64,000 nt of DNA. It comes from Ferruginibacter sp. GTDB taxonomy: Bacteria; Bacteroidota; Bacteroidia; Chitinophagales; Chitinophagaceae. Positions within the stretch are counted from its first letter, which is position 1; the number at the start of each line of letters is the position of its first letter. The notes under the pieces were generated by a model that made no database searches, was not told the DNA's origin, and was given only the letters and a program-made list of their open reading frames with translations. Location: assembly GCA_025963635.1 (NCBI GenBank), contig JAOQAK010000091.1, forward strand, positions 1-64,000, written 5' to 3'. Shown here one piece after another: positions 48,077-57,599 of this stretch. The position numbers and the translations under genes were made by a program.

Positions 48077-48278
48077 CGGGTGACAGGCCAGGTATGATGC
48101 GACACTTTAACCCGTGAATTGCAATTGCTAAACCACCATGATTGGTTTTTCTCCCTTGACAATTCATGCCTGATATAAAACAAGTGATAGCACCCAATCT
48201 GACAGAAAGACCTAAAGCCTAATATTATTCATTCTCATATTTAAAGTAACAAGTTTGCCCATTTCAATTTTACATTTT

Positions 48279-50102
48279 ATGCATACGACACATTGGTTAA
48301 CGGCAAACTGGAATATCATACTCGTATTGTTCTGGTTCACGTGGTGGTTTAAACTCCTGCTGTTTACCTTTATCGGTTTGGCGTTGGTAATATTTCATTA
48401 TGTGCGGATAAACGCTGTAAAAAACAAACAGGCAGACCTGGAAAGGCAATTGATGGAACGAAACGAGTTGTTGACATATTCAACAAAGAATTTGCAAAGA
48501 GCTACGGATAAAGCGCTGCTTGCAGATCGTAATAAAGGCACTCTTCTGTCCCGGATAAATCATGAATTACGGACACCTATGAACGGTGTGTTGGGAATGG
48601 CCGGCTTGTTGAACCAGACATCTCTTACAAATGAGCAACAGGAATATGTAAACGCAGTTATTTATTCCGGCGACAAGCTGATGAAAGTGATGAATGAGAT
48701 AATGATGAATGATGTGTTGGAGTATTCGAAAATAGAGTCCGGGAAAGACCTGGAGGCGAAAGACATTGACTTAAGCAACTGTATAGAAGAAGTGTTAGAT
48801 GTATTTGGTACCAAAGCTGCCGCCGCAGGTATCGACCTGGTGTATCATATAGATGATAGTGTTCCTAAAACGATTGTGGGGGATGTAAAAAGGTTGCGCC
48901 AGATCTTAACAAACCTTATTGAAAATGCCACCAGGGCTACCGGCAAAGGAGAAGTTTTTATTGGTGCTCAATTAATTGCCTGTAACGAAGATAACCGTAT
49001 AAAACTGGAATTTGAAGTACGTGATAGCGGAAAAGGAATGGCACCGGAGCAGGTGAAGTTATTATCAAAGAACCTGTTCATGCAGAACGCACCGGTAAAT
49101 ATGGATTCGGGGTCGGGCGTTGGCCTCATCATTTGTAAAAAACTCGTAGCGCTCATGGGTGGGTCGATTATGGTGGAGAGTACTCAAATGAAAGGTACCA
49201 CTGTTAAGTTCAGTATTTACAGCCGGCCAGGCATGCAGCCGTTTCAAACACAAGGGCTTTCTGAACTCACTGCTCTAAAGGGAAAAAAAATATTAATTGC
49301 GGATGATAACGAAACAGTACGTGATGTGCTTTGCAAACAATTGGAAACCCTCAAGATGGTGACCACATCAACCGCAAATGGTAAGGAAGCTTTAGATATT
49401 TTATCGCAGGTTTCTTTCGACCTGGTGATAACAGATTTAACTATGCCGGAAATGGACGGTATTGAACTGGCGCAATGCATTCGAAAAAAATATCCTGCAA
49501 TCCCGATCATCCTTCTTAGTCCGGTAAACGATGAGCGATCTAAAGCACAAGCCGAAATATTTGGTGCGGTATTGAGCAAGCCCCTAAAGGAAAGCCTGCT
49601 GCTGGATGCTATTTCAAACCAGTTGAGAACTACTGACAATGCTGTTGTTAATAAACAAAAAAACATTCATAAGTTATCTGATCAATTTTCAAAACAATAT
49701 CCTTTAAACATTCTCATTGCAGAAGATAACCCATTGAACCAGCAATGGACTACAAAAATACTTTCCAAACTGGGCTACCAGACAGAAATCGCCAACAACG
49801 GAAAAGAAGTATTGGAAATGGTAAGCAACCGGCAATACGACCTAATACTGATGGACGTGCAAATGCCGCAGATGGACGGGCTGGAGGCAACAAGGATGAT
49901 TAGGCTATGTTTGGAAGAACAGCCCATTGTAATTGCCATGACAGCAAATGTTATGCAGGGAGACAGGCAAGATTGTATGCAATCGGGCATGAATGATTAT
50001 ATCAGCAAGCCTGTAGAATTAAATGAATTGGTGGGGATGCTTGAAAAATGGGCGCTATTGATTAAGCAAAAGAAACAGTCTTCATCAGCTGTTAAAAAAT
50101 AA
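48279..50102 (+). CDS. hybrid histidine kinase with two receivers, sensor-less paralogue
   Basis: The 607-residue protein (ATG at 48279; TTG at 48255 possible) begins with one membrane helix (WFTWWFKLLLFTFIGLALVIF) matching the segment after the Y_Y_Y domain of the large sensor at 41283-45437. It then continues colinearly: coiled coil, HisKA with INHELRTPMNGVLGM (His near 94), HATPase with NLIENATRATGKG and GSGVGLIICKKL, receiver 1 (ITDLTMPEMDG) and receiver 2 (LILMDVQMPQMDG, SKPV). The whole propeller sensor and Y_Y_Y part are absent. There is no DNA-binding domain. It probably arose by duplication and loss of the 5' part. The kinase motifs look intact, so a soluble-signal or partner-driven role is possible. 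Confidence 0.9.
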   Translation: MHTTHWLTANWNIILVLFWFTWWFKLLLFTFIGLALVIFHYVRINAVKNKQADLERQLMERNELLTYSTKNLQRATDKALLADRNKGTLLSRINHELRTPMNGVLGMAGLLNQTSLTNEQQEYVNAVIYSGDKLMKVMNEIMMNDVLEYSKIESGKDLEAKDIDLSNCIEEVLDVFGTKAAAAGIDLVYHIDDSVPKTIVGDVKRLRQILTNLIENATRATGKGEVFIGAQLIACNEDNRIKLEFEVRDSGKGMAPEQVKLLSKNLFMQNAPVNMDSGSGVGLIICKKLVALMGGSIMVESTQMKGTTVKFSIYSRPGMQPFQTQGLSELTALKGKKILIADDNETVRDVLCKQLETLKMVTTSTANGKEALDILSQVSFDLVITDLTMPEMDGIELAQCIRKKYPAIPIILLSPVNDERSKAQAEIFGAVLSKPLKESLLLDAISNQLRTTDNAVVNKQKNIHKLSDQFSKQYPLNILIAEDNPLNQQWTTKILSKLGYQTEIANNGKEVLEMVSNRQYDLILMDVQMPQMDGLEATRMIRLCLEEQPIVIAMTANVMQGDRQDCMQSGMNDYISKPVELNELVGMLEKWALLIKQKKQSSSAVKK

Positions 50103-50181
50103 GGGAAATTTAAACTGGCCGAAATGCTGTTATCTCTTACATCAACCTGTCAAATATCCATATAGAAAATAAATCATCACT

Positions 50182-52392
50182 ATGAGCACCACGCAGATAC
50201 GATATCTTTTTTTTCGCCACCTGGGTAAAAAAATGGCAACGGCAAAAAAGGCAATTCAATGCTGCTGCCTGGTTGTATGTGCATCAACAGTGCGTGCGCA
50301 GGAAGTTAAACTGTACACGGGATGCAATATGGTGCTAACCGGAAACATTTACGTGGTGATGAACAATACAGCCTTCAAAAACAACGGCGTTTTTACCGCA
50401 GGTTCCGGCACAGTTGTGTTTACCGGGAATACCGACACCAGCGTGGCTTATGTATCTGGCAGCAGCAATACAACTTTCAACAACTTAACACTTGATAAAA
50501 TGCTTTATGGTATCGCTTTGAAATCTTCGGTAGGCGTAAAGAATGTGTTAACCCTTTCTGCCGGCAATTTCTATTCCAATAGCAATCTTACTTTATTATC
50601 CGATTCTTCCAATACGGCAAGGTTAGCTGCGGTACCTTCCGGAGCCAATATCTATGGAACGGCGATGGTTGAACGCTATATTCCATCCAAAAGGGCCTGG
50701 CGACTCATGACGGCGCCGATTACAAATGCTGCCACCATTTACAATAGCTGGCAAAATGCCGGCGTTTATACTGTCGGTAAGGGCTTGCTCGTTAGTGGCC
50801 CTACAGCTACCTACGGTTTGGACAATGGAAATGGTGCCTCGCTAAAAACATGGAACGCAACCACCCAAGCCCTGGTTGTGGTAACCAATACTTACACGTC
50901 TATTTCTAAAACCAACACCGGTAGCGCAGATAATACAGGATATTTTGTATTCATCCGTGGTGACCGCAACCCAAGTAATTTTGTTGCTCCGAATACGAAC
51001 ATTACCACACTCACCAGCATCGGCAGTTTGCAAACCGGCACGCAAACGTTCAGTGCTGTAACAAATGCCGGCGGCTACACTTTAATCGGCAATCCTTATG
51101 CTTCACCCATTGACTTTAATGCGATAACAAGAACTAACCTGGTGAAAAGGTTTTATGTATGGGACCCCCTGGTAACTGCATTGGGAAATTACGTTGCAAT
51201 GGATGATTTGGATAATGACGGCGTTTACAGCAACGCAGCCTCTGCCAGTTTACAAACAAAAGAAATTCAATCAGCACAGGCCTTTTTTGTAGAAACTGAT
51301 GTAAATGGGTCAGCCTCTTTAACCATCAATGAAACTGCCAAATCTTCCAATAATAATATCCGGGTTTTCAGGCCGGTAGATGGAACCACCCTGCCAGGTA
51401 CAGGCCAAAGCTTTAGGGCAAATATTTATCTTCTGAACCCGGATGCCACAGTTTTGTTTGCAGACGGCACACTGGCTGAATTTGCCGCTGGCTTTTCAGA
51501 TAATGTTACCAACCAGGATGCGCTGAAATTTTCCAATATAGGTGAAAACCTGGCTTTTTTGCGTTATGGTGTTACGCTCGCTATCGAGAGAAGGCCGCTC
51601 ATTCTTATGAATGACACCTTGTTTTTAAAGTTATGGAATGTTACTAATCGCAGTTACCAGTTGCGGTTAATGCCCGAAAACCTTAGCCAAACGGGGTTAA
51701 CAGCTTACCTGGAAGACAGTTATTTAGCTACCAGCACTCCGCTTAGTCTTGCCGACACCGCCACAATCAATTTTACAGTGGATGCCAATGTAGCTTCAGC
51801 AAACGCCACCCGCTTTAGAATAGTTTTCAAAAGATTAACGGTTTTACCCATTGCATTTACGGCTGTAAAAGCCTACCCTGTCAATGAAACCATACAGGTT
51901 GATTGGTTGGTGCAGGATGAGGTCAACACCATAAAATACGAGGTGGAAAAATCTGCGAACGGCTCAGCCTTCAGCCTGGTAAACACCACTGCTGCCAATG
52001 CCGCCGGATCCTATTCCTGGATAGATGCGGCGCCGTTTACAGGCGAAAATTTCTATAGGATAAAAAGCACCGACCGCAATGGCGAAATAAAATACAGCCA
52101 GGTAGTATATGTGCTGATGGCTGGGAAGGCAAATCACTTTACCATCCAGCCAAATCCCGTAAAAGGAAACAGCATTCATCTTCAGTTTGCTAATCAACCG
52201 AAAGGCAATTACCAGTTCAACCTGTTTAACAACTCAGGCCAACTGATATGGAGCACCTCGCTGCCCATTAGCAGTGGTAGTACCTCACAGGTATTGAAGA
52301 ATAATATCACCTTGCCTGATGGAGTGTACCAATTACAAATTACCGGCCCGGCAAACAGCATTGAGGTACAAAAAGTAATAATACAACAATAG
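50182..52392 (+). CDS. T9SS type A sorting-domain surface protein
   Basis: The 736-residue protein has an export signal (AIQCCCLVVCASTVRA-QEV; the ATG at 50233 would give a compact signal peptide). It then has beta-rich repeats with N, T and G (TFNNLTLDKMLYGIALKS, IYGTAMVERYIPSKRAWRLM). The block IFAVTNAGGYTLIGNPYASPIDF and a beta-sandwich near 560-640 are typical of large Bacteroidota surface proteins. The C-terminus (FTIQPNPVKGN, LFNNSGQLIW, LPDGVYQLQI, EVQKVIIQQ) is a type A sorting domain for type IX secretion. The function is unknown, possibly adhesive. It is followed 70 bp later by the S74 protein gene, likely one unit. Confidence 0.88.
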   Translation: MSTTQIRYLFFRHLGKKMATAKKAIQCCCLVVCASTVRAQEVKLYTGCNMVLTGNIYVVMNNTAFKNNGVFTAGSGTVVFTGNTDTSVAYVSGSSNTTFNNLTLDKMLYGIALKSSVGVKNVLTLSAGNFYSNSNLTLLSDSSNTARLAAVPSGANIYGTAMVERYIPSKRAWRLMTAPITNAATIYNSWQNAGVYTVGKGLLVSGPTATYGLDNGNGASLKTWNATTQALVVVTNTYTSISKTNTGSADNTGYFVFIRGDRNPSNFVAPNTNITTLTSIGSLQTGTQTFSAVTNAGGYTLIGNPYASPIDFNAITRTNLVKRFYVWDPLVTALGNYVAMDDLDNDGVYSNAASASLQTKEIQSAQAFFVETDVNGSASLTINETAKSSNNNIRVFRPVDGTTLPGTGQSFRANIYLLNPDATVLFADGTLAEFAAGFSDNVTNQDALKFSNIGENLAFLRYGVTLAIERRPLILMNDTLFLKLWNVTNRSYQLRLMPENLSQTGLTAYLEDSYLATSTPLSLADTATINFTVDANVASANATRFRIVFKRLTVLPIAFTAVKAYPVNETIQVDWLVQDEVNTIKYEVEKSANGSAFSLVNTTAANAAGSYSWIDAAPFTGENFYRIKSTDRNGEIKYSQVVYVLMAGKANHFTIQPNPVKGNSIHLQFANQPKGNYQFNLFNNSGQLIWSTSLPISSGSTSQVLKNNITLPDGVYQLQITGPANSIEVQKVIIQQ

Positions 52393-52462
52393 ACAATTCA
52401 ACATTAATATATCATTAAAATCAATTAACACTACGGCACTTAACACATTAAAAACCAATTAC

Positions 52463-54472
52463 ATGAAAAATTTTATATTCTGTGGCTTATTTACTGTGCT
52501 GTTCCTGGTGAATAAAGTATCGGCTCAAAACATGGCGATCAACACAACCGGTGCTGTACCCGATGGAAGTGCAATGCTTGATATTGCAAGCACCAGCAAA
52601 GGCTTTTTGGCCCCACGGATGACTACAACGCAGCAAACTGCTATTGTAAGTCCTGCCACGGGCTTACTGATTTATAACCTTACCGATAACGCTTTTAAGG
52701 TAAATACAGGCACGCCTGGTGCACCGGTTTGGACGGCGCTTGGTGCTACCACCAATAACTGGCTGCTTACCGGCAACTCCGGAGCTAGTTCATCGGCTAA
52801 CTTTTTAGGTTCTACGGATAAGGTAAACCTGGCATTTCGTACCAATAATACGCAACGGATGGTAATTGACACCTCGGGGAGGGTGGGGATAGGGGCAGCG
52901 ACTTTTAATGTCACTTATCCTGAGAAATTTTTGGTAGATGCAGGCACCACCACTTCGGTGAATGCTATTGTGGGAAAAGGAAATATCAACAGTTACCTGC
53001 AATTAAATATTCAGAACAATTCCGCTGGAACAAATTCTTCATCTGACGTGGTTGCAACGGCCAATAATGGTGATGAGGCAAATAACTTTGTTGATATGGG
53101 TATTAACGGAGGCAATAACATAAGCAATGTAATGGGAACCGCCAACGATGCCTACCTGTACAATATGGGCCAAAACTTTATCATCGGAACGGGCACCTTT
53201 GGCAAATCGCTGATGTTTTTAACAGGTGGAACCGACTCTTCCTATAATGAAAGAATGCGCATAGATGGATCCGGTAATGTGGGCATTGGTGTTGGCAACC
53301 CGGCTTATAAATTACAGGTAAATGCCACCGCCGATCCGCTGCAGCTGATAGGACTTCAAACTGGTACCAACACTGATAGTTTATTAACTGTTTCTAACGG
53401 AGTAGTAAAAAGATTGAGCCCTTCTGCGCTAACTACTTCTTCTTCCAATGCCTGGGCGCTTGCAGGCAACAGCGGCACATCTTATGCAAATCACTTTTTA
53501 GGAACCAGTGATAATAAAAGCCTTCGCCTTCGTACCAATAATATACAAAGAATGATCATTGATAGCAGTTCAGGTTATGTGGGCATAGGGAGTGCAAACT
53601 TTGATGCTGCTACACCTGAACAACTGCTGGTTGACGGGGGCACATCAGTTAATAATATCATTAACGCTGTTGGTAACCAGAACAGCTATGTTCAAATTGG
53701 TGTACAAAACAAAAACAGTGGAAATAATGCAAGTTCAGACGTAATTGCTACAAATAATTACACTGCTAACGGTACCACTTATCCATACTATGTTGATCTG
53801 GGTATTAATAGCAGTGGTTATACGAATGGTGCTTCGAACCTCCTTAACCAACCTCATACAGCCTATATCTATTCCGTAAGCCCGCAGGATTTCTATATAG
53901 GAAATGGTTCTGCTAATAAGGGCCTCGTTTTTTTTACCTATGGAGGAGCAGTTGTAAATGGTAATAACAGTGCCGACGGTACAGAGAGAGTACGAATTAC
54001 AAGCACCGGAAACATAGGTTTTGGCGATTTTTCTGGAAGCAACCCGGCATATTTAGTAACAGCTAAAGGCACTATCGCACCTTATGCAAGTAATGGAGCT
54101 GGTAGCGGCGATTTAGGATCGTCAACCAATCGCTGGGGAACCGTTTATGCAACAAATGCTCTTAACACCTCTTCAGACAGGCGCCTGAAAACAAATATCG
54201 CCAATTTAAATTACGGCCTGAAAGAAGTAATGGCCATGCAACCGGTAAGTTATAACTGGAAAACAACGCCTACCATTGATAAAAAGCTGGGCTTAATTGC
54301 ACAAGATGTAAGAAAGCTTGTTCCGGAAGTAGTAAAAGGAGATGAAGCAAAGGAAAATCTAAGTATTGCCTATTCCGATCTGATCCCTGTTTTAATCAAC
54401 GCAATCAAAGAACAGCAACAACAAATTGATGAATTGAAAAAAACTATAAAGGCATTAGAGAATAAAAAATAA
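52463..54472 (+). CDS. tail-fibre-type protein with C-terminal S74 chaperone domain
   Basis: This 669-residue secreted protein has a signal peptide (FLVNKVSA-QNM). It contains two related modules of about 180 residues, each opening LTGNSG/LAGNSG, then RTNNTQRMVID or RTNNIQRMIID, VGIG, the PEKFLVD/PEQLLVD element, SSDVVAT/SSDVIAT, and closing with G-N-V/I-G-I/F-G. The end is a peptidase S74 intramolecular chaperone: SSDRRLKTNIANLNYGLKE, VSYNWKT, KLGLIAQDVRKLVPEVV, and a coiled coil EQQQQIDELKKTIKALENK. In phage fibres this domain drives trimerisation and cuts itself off at the Ser of SSDRRLK. In Bacteroidota such proteins are secreted and presumably form surface fibres. Confidence 0.9.
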   Translation: MKNFIFCGLFTVLFLVNKVSAQNMAINTTGAVPDGSAMLDIASTSKGFLAPRMTTTQQTAIVSPATGLLIYNLTDNAFKVNTGTPGAPVWTALGATTNNWLLTGNSGASSSANFLGSTDKVNLAFRTNNTQRMVIDTSGRVGIGAATFNVTYPEKFLVDAGTTTSVNAIVGKGNINSYLQLNIQNNSAGTNSSSDVVATANNGDEANNFVDMGINGGNNISNVMGTANDAYLYNMGQNFIIGTGTFGKSLMFLTGGTDSSYNERMRIDGSGNVGIGVGNPAYKLQVNATADPLQLIGLQTGTNTDSLLTVSNGVVKRLSPSALTTSSSNAWALAGNSGTSYANHFLGTSDNKSLRLRTNNIQRMIIDSSSGYVGIGSANFDAATPEQLLVDGGTSVNNIINAVGNQNSYVQIGVQNKNSGNNASSDVIATNNYTANGTTYPYYVDLGINSSGYTNGASNLLNQPHTAYIYSVSPQDFYIGNGSANKGLVFFTYGGAVVNGNNSADGTERVRITSTGNIGFGDFSGSNPAYLVTAKGTIAPYASNGAGSGDLGSSTNRWGTVYATNALNTSSDRRLKTNIANLNYGLKEVMAMQPVSYNWKTTPTIDKKLGLIAQDVRKLVPEVVKGDEAKENLSIAYSDLIPVLINAIKEQQQQIDELKKTIKALENKK

Positions 54473-54865
54473 TAGCCGGCAATCTTTCATAACTACCGGT
54501 CTTCGTTCCGCTAACACCTATCCCTCGAGAGGGATAAATGTATTTCTGCAAAATTGGCCCGGAAAATCGTAAGGACTTTACTGATATGCTTCTCAATAGT
54601 ACGCAGAAATCCATAACCGCCCGGAAATGTCCTTCAATGTCAAGCGCTCATTCCTGCGCATTGAAAATCCTGCCTGGGCCTGAGCGGAAGTTGCACATAT
54701 TTTTAACGGATGCCACTATGGATCTGCATCAATGCAAACTTATTTCATTGCATCACACCCCATGTCGAGATAGAGGTTACCCCTGTGAACCAATCATTAA
54801 TAGATAAAACGCAATGGCCATTGACGATTTTCCATTATTGACCATTCACCATTCACGTAATAAGA
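54473..54865. other. intergenic region with a palindrome and short repeats
   Basis: It contains an 18-bp perfect palindrome (TATCCCTCGAGAGGGATA, 54519-54536) and, at 54834-54856, heptamer-like CATTCAC copies just before the GIN gene stop. The 89-codon frame at 54538 has no protein-like features and was not called. Confidence 0.45.
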
Positions 54866-55567
54866 TTAATTCTCGTTTTTAATATTCCCCGCCCCACTTG
54901 TCTTCATTTCCACATTGGCGCCGCCACGGTAATAAATATTTCCTGCGCCGCTTGCATTCGCCTTCAGCCTTACACTGGCATGCACCCTGGCCGAACCCGC
55001 ACCCGTAGCTTTCACAACCGTACTTTCACTTTTCAAATCCGCCGATTTCAGATCACCGCTACCGGAAACTTCAGCATTATAATCCTTTGTTCTGCCGCTT
55101 AACTCGATATTTCCTGCACCACTGATCTCAGCATTCACCTCAGGGGCATCCACTGAAGCTTTGCACCCACCGGCTCCGGAAACATCGAAAGAAATTTTCC
55201 GTGTGCTTTTCAACTCATCAATTGCTTTAAGATGGGCCGCGCCGCTGATCTCAAGTGAATTGATTTCAGGTGCAGTCACAAAAACTTTAAAATGTGCATT
55301 ATTAAAACCATGCCCGTTTTTAGTTCTGATTTTCAGCACATCGCCACTTACCTTCGTTTCGATATCGTGAATCACATTATCGTCCGACTCTACCACTACT
55401 TCGGTTGCAGGACCGGATTTCAACTCAACTTCAAAAGCCCCTCCTACCGAAATACCTTTAAAATCGCCCGTATTTCTCTTTTCAGTTACAATATTGCCGC
55501 TACCCCTTCTTTGATTGCAGGAAGCAAGCACCATCAATGTAAAAAAGCAAAGTAATAAATGTTTCAT
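54866..55567 (-). CDS. head-GIN domain (DUF2807) lipoprotein
   Basis: The 233-residue lipoprotein has a lipobox LASC and one GIN domain: a beta-helix of short repeats with G-A-G or S-G-A at turns (DFKGISVGGAFEVELK, LEISGAAHLKAI, ISFDVSGAGGCKA, AEISGAGNIELSG, AEVSGSGDLKSA, ASGAGNIYYRGG, KTSGAGNIKNE). These are common, abundant Bacteroidota envelope proteins of unknown role. It is convergent with the S74 gene and divergent from guaA. Confidence 0.9.
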   Translation of the reverse strand: MKHLLLCFFTLMVLASCNQRRGSGNIVTEKRNTGDFKGISVGGAFEVELKSGPATEVVVESDDNVIHDIETKVSGDVLKIRTKNGHGFNNAHFKVFVTAPEINSLEISGAAHLKAIDELKSTRKISFDVSGAGGCKASVDAPEVNAEISGAGNIELSGRTKDYNAEVSGSGDLKSADLKSESTVVKATGAGSARVHASVRLKANASGAGNIYYRGGANVEMKTSGAGNIKNEN

Positions 55568-55813
55568 ATTGATAATTTTATGTAAAGATTTACAATAAAA
55601 CGTAGGTTAGCAAATGTTTATAAATAAAGTTGGAAAGCATTTGGGTTTTCCGGGTCAATGATATTCCGGTAGTAAGCGCCCGATGTAAATTAATGCCGTC
55701 GAAAGGCTTTAATCTTTTTATCAGCTCATCAAAAGCAACAGAGGTAAGCCGTGAATATTCACTTTTTTAGTCCTGGATAAATTGTGATCGGTATTATTTA
55801 CCTTCGCAGCATC

Positions 55814-57349
55814 ATGACGGAAAAAATTCTCATCCTGGATTTTGGTTCTCAGTATACTCAATTAATTGCCCGTGCCGTAAGAGAAGCCAGTGTATTTTGC
55901 GAAATTATCCCCTTTCATAAAGACATTCCCTATACTCCTGAATTAAAGGGTATCATCCTTTCCGGATCCCCTTTTTCGGTGAATGAAGAAAATGCGCCAC
56001 TGGTAAACATCCTGGCTATCTCGGAAAAAGTTCCGGTACTCGGCATTTGCTATGGCGCCCAGTTAACTGCTAAACTACTGGGCGGCAAAGTGGAAAAAAG
56101 TGATAAAAGGGAATATGGCAGGGCCAAACTGGAAAAATTAAAAGAAGATGTTTTACTCAAAGAAGTTTCGTCCCATTCGCAGGTTTGGATGAGCCATAGT
56201 GATACCATTAAAGAACTGCCGGTAGGCTTTGAAATTTTAGGTACCACCGAAAGCATCCCGGTTGCGGCTTTTAAACGCATCAGCGAAGACAAGCTGCCAT
56301 TGTACGGCCTCCAGTTTCATCCCGAAGTATATCACTCTTCCGAAGGAAAAAAGATTATAAAAAATTTCCTCGTAGACATTTGCAAGTGTTCACAGGATTG
56401 GACCCCGGCCCATTTTATTAATGATACGGTGGCAGCCCTCAAGGCCAAAATTGGCGATAAAAGGGTGATCATGGCATTGAGCGGTGGAGTAGATAGTACT
56501 GTAGCGGCCACACTCATCCATAAAGCCTGCGGAGATAACCTCTTCGGCATTTTTGTAGATAACGGCGTGTTGAGGAAAGGTGAATTTGAACAGGTGTTGA
56601 AATCGTATGGCGAGCTCGGTTTGAACGTAAAAGGCATTGATGCTAAAAATCACTTTTACACAAGGCTTGCCGGCATTACCGATCCGGAAGAAAAAAGAAA
56701 GGTGATCGGCAGTGGCTTCATAGATATTTTTGACCAGGAAGCACACCGCATTGAAAATATAGATTTTTTAGGCCAGGGTACGATATATCCTGATGTAATT
56801 GAATCAGCCTCTGTTCACGGACCGAGCGCTACCATTAAGTCGCACCACAATGTTGGCGGGCTGCCCGACCTGATGAAATTATCGCTGGTGGAACCCCTTC
56901 GCTCATTGTTTAAAGATGAAGTGAGGAAAGTAGGACTGGAACTCGGTATACCACACGACATGCTCTTCAGGCACCCTTTTCCTGGCCCTGGTTTGGGTAT
57001 CAGGATTTTAGGAGATGTGACCGAAGAAAAGGTACGGTTATTACAGGAAGCGGATGCGATTTATACCAATGGATTAAAAAGAGAAAACCTATACTCCACT
57101 GTTTGGCAGGCTGGCACGATTTTGTTACCGATAAAAAGCGTTGGCGTAATGGGCGATGAAAGAACGTACGAGTTTACCATTGTACTGAGAGCAGTTACTT
57201 CTGTTGATGGGATGACGGCGGACTGGGCGCACCTGCCCTATGAGTTTTTAGCCAATATCTCCAATGAAATAATAAATAATGTACGGGGAATCAACCGGGT
57301 GGTATACGATATCAGCAGCAAGCCGCCGGCAACGATTGAATGGGAATAA
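55814..57349 (+). CDS. guaA: GMP synthase (glutamine-hydrolysing)
   Basis: With the start at 55814 (MTEKILILDFGSQYTQLI) the protein has 511 residues, the family length. The class I glutamine amidotransferase domain has GICYGAQ (catalytic Cys79) and LQFHPEVYHS (His and Glu). It is followed by the ATP-pyrophosphatase domain with the PP-loop LSGGVDSTV, and the C-terminal dimerisation domain with RHPFPGPGLGIRILG and a PPATIEWE end. It converts XMP to GMP using glutamine and ATP, in the cytoplasm. A sequence close to the Bacteroidota -7 element (TACCTTCG at 55799-55806) would place the transcription start within a few bases of the ATG. Confidence 0.97.
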   Translation: MTEKILILDFGSQYTQLIARAVREASVFCEIIPFHKDIPYTPELKGIILSGSPFSVNEENAPLVNILAISEKVPVLGICYGAQLTAKLLGGKVEKSDKREYGRAKLEKLKEDVLLKEVSSHSQVWMSHSDTIKELPVGFEILGTTESIPVAAFKRISEDKLPLYGLQFHPEVYHSSEGKKIIKNFLVDICKCSQDWTPAHFINDTVAALKAKIGDKRVIMALSGGVDSTVAATLIHKACGDNLFGIFVDNGVLRKGEFEQVLKSYGELGLNVKGIDAKNHFYTRLAGITDPEEKRKVIGSGFIDIFDQEAHRIENIDFLGQGTIYPDVIESASVHGPSATIKSHHNVGGLPDLMKLSLVEPLRSLFKDEVRKVGLELGIPHDMLFRHPFPGPGLGIRILGDVTEEKVRLLQEADAIYTNGLKRENLYSTVWQAGTILLPIKSVGVMGDERTYEFTIVLRAVTSVDGMTADWAHLPYEFLANISNEIINNVRGINRVVYDISSKPPATIEWE

Positions 57350-57599
57350 TGATCTGACGGTGGATGGGCGATAATAAGACGATTCGGCTATTGAGGCTGA
57401 TGAATTATTTTTCGTTTGCAGAAGACAAGAACCACACATCAGCAGATGCCAGAGCATCATTGAAAACTTAACAATAGTCATACACAATACGATAGATCTT
57501 TACCACGGGCGTATCAACGGATGGAAAACCAGGCAAAATTGCAACAACAGCTAAATGATCAAAACTTACCTTTTAAGTTTTTTTAAGAATCAAAAACAT

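Noticed and set aside
54538..54807. 89-codon frame on the plus strand
   Set aside because: Cys- and Pro-rich low-likelihood peptide in an intergenic region, without ribosome-binding site or motif.
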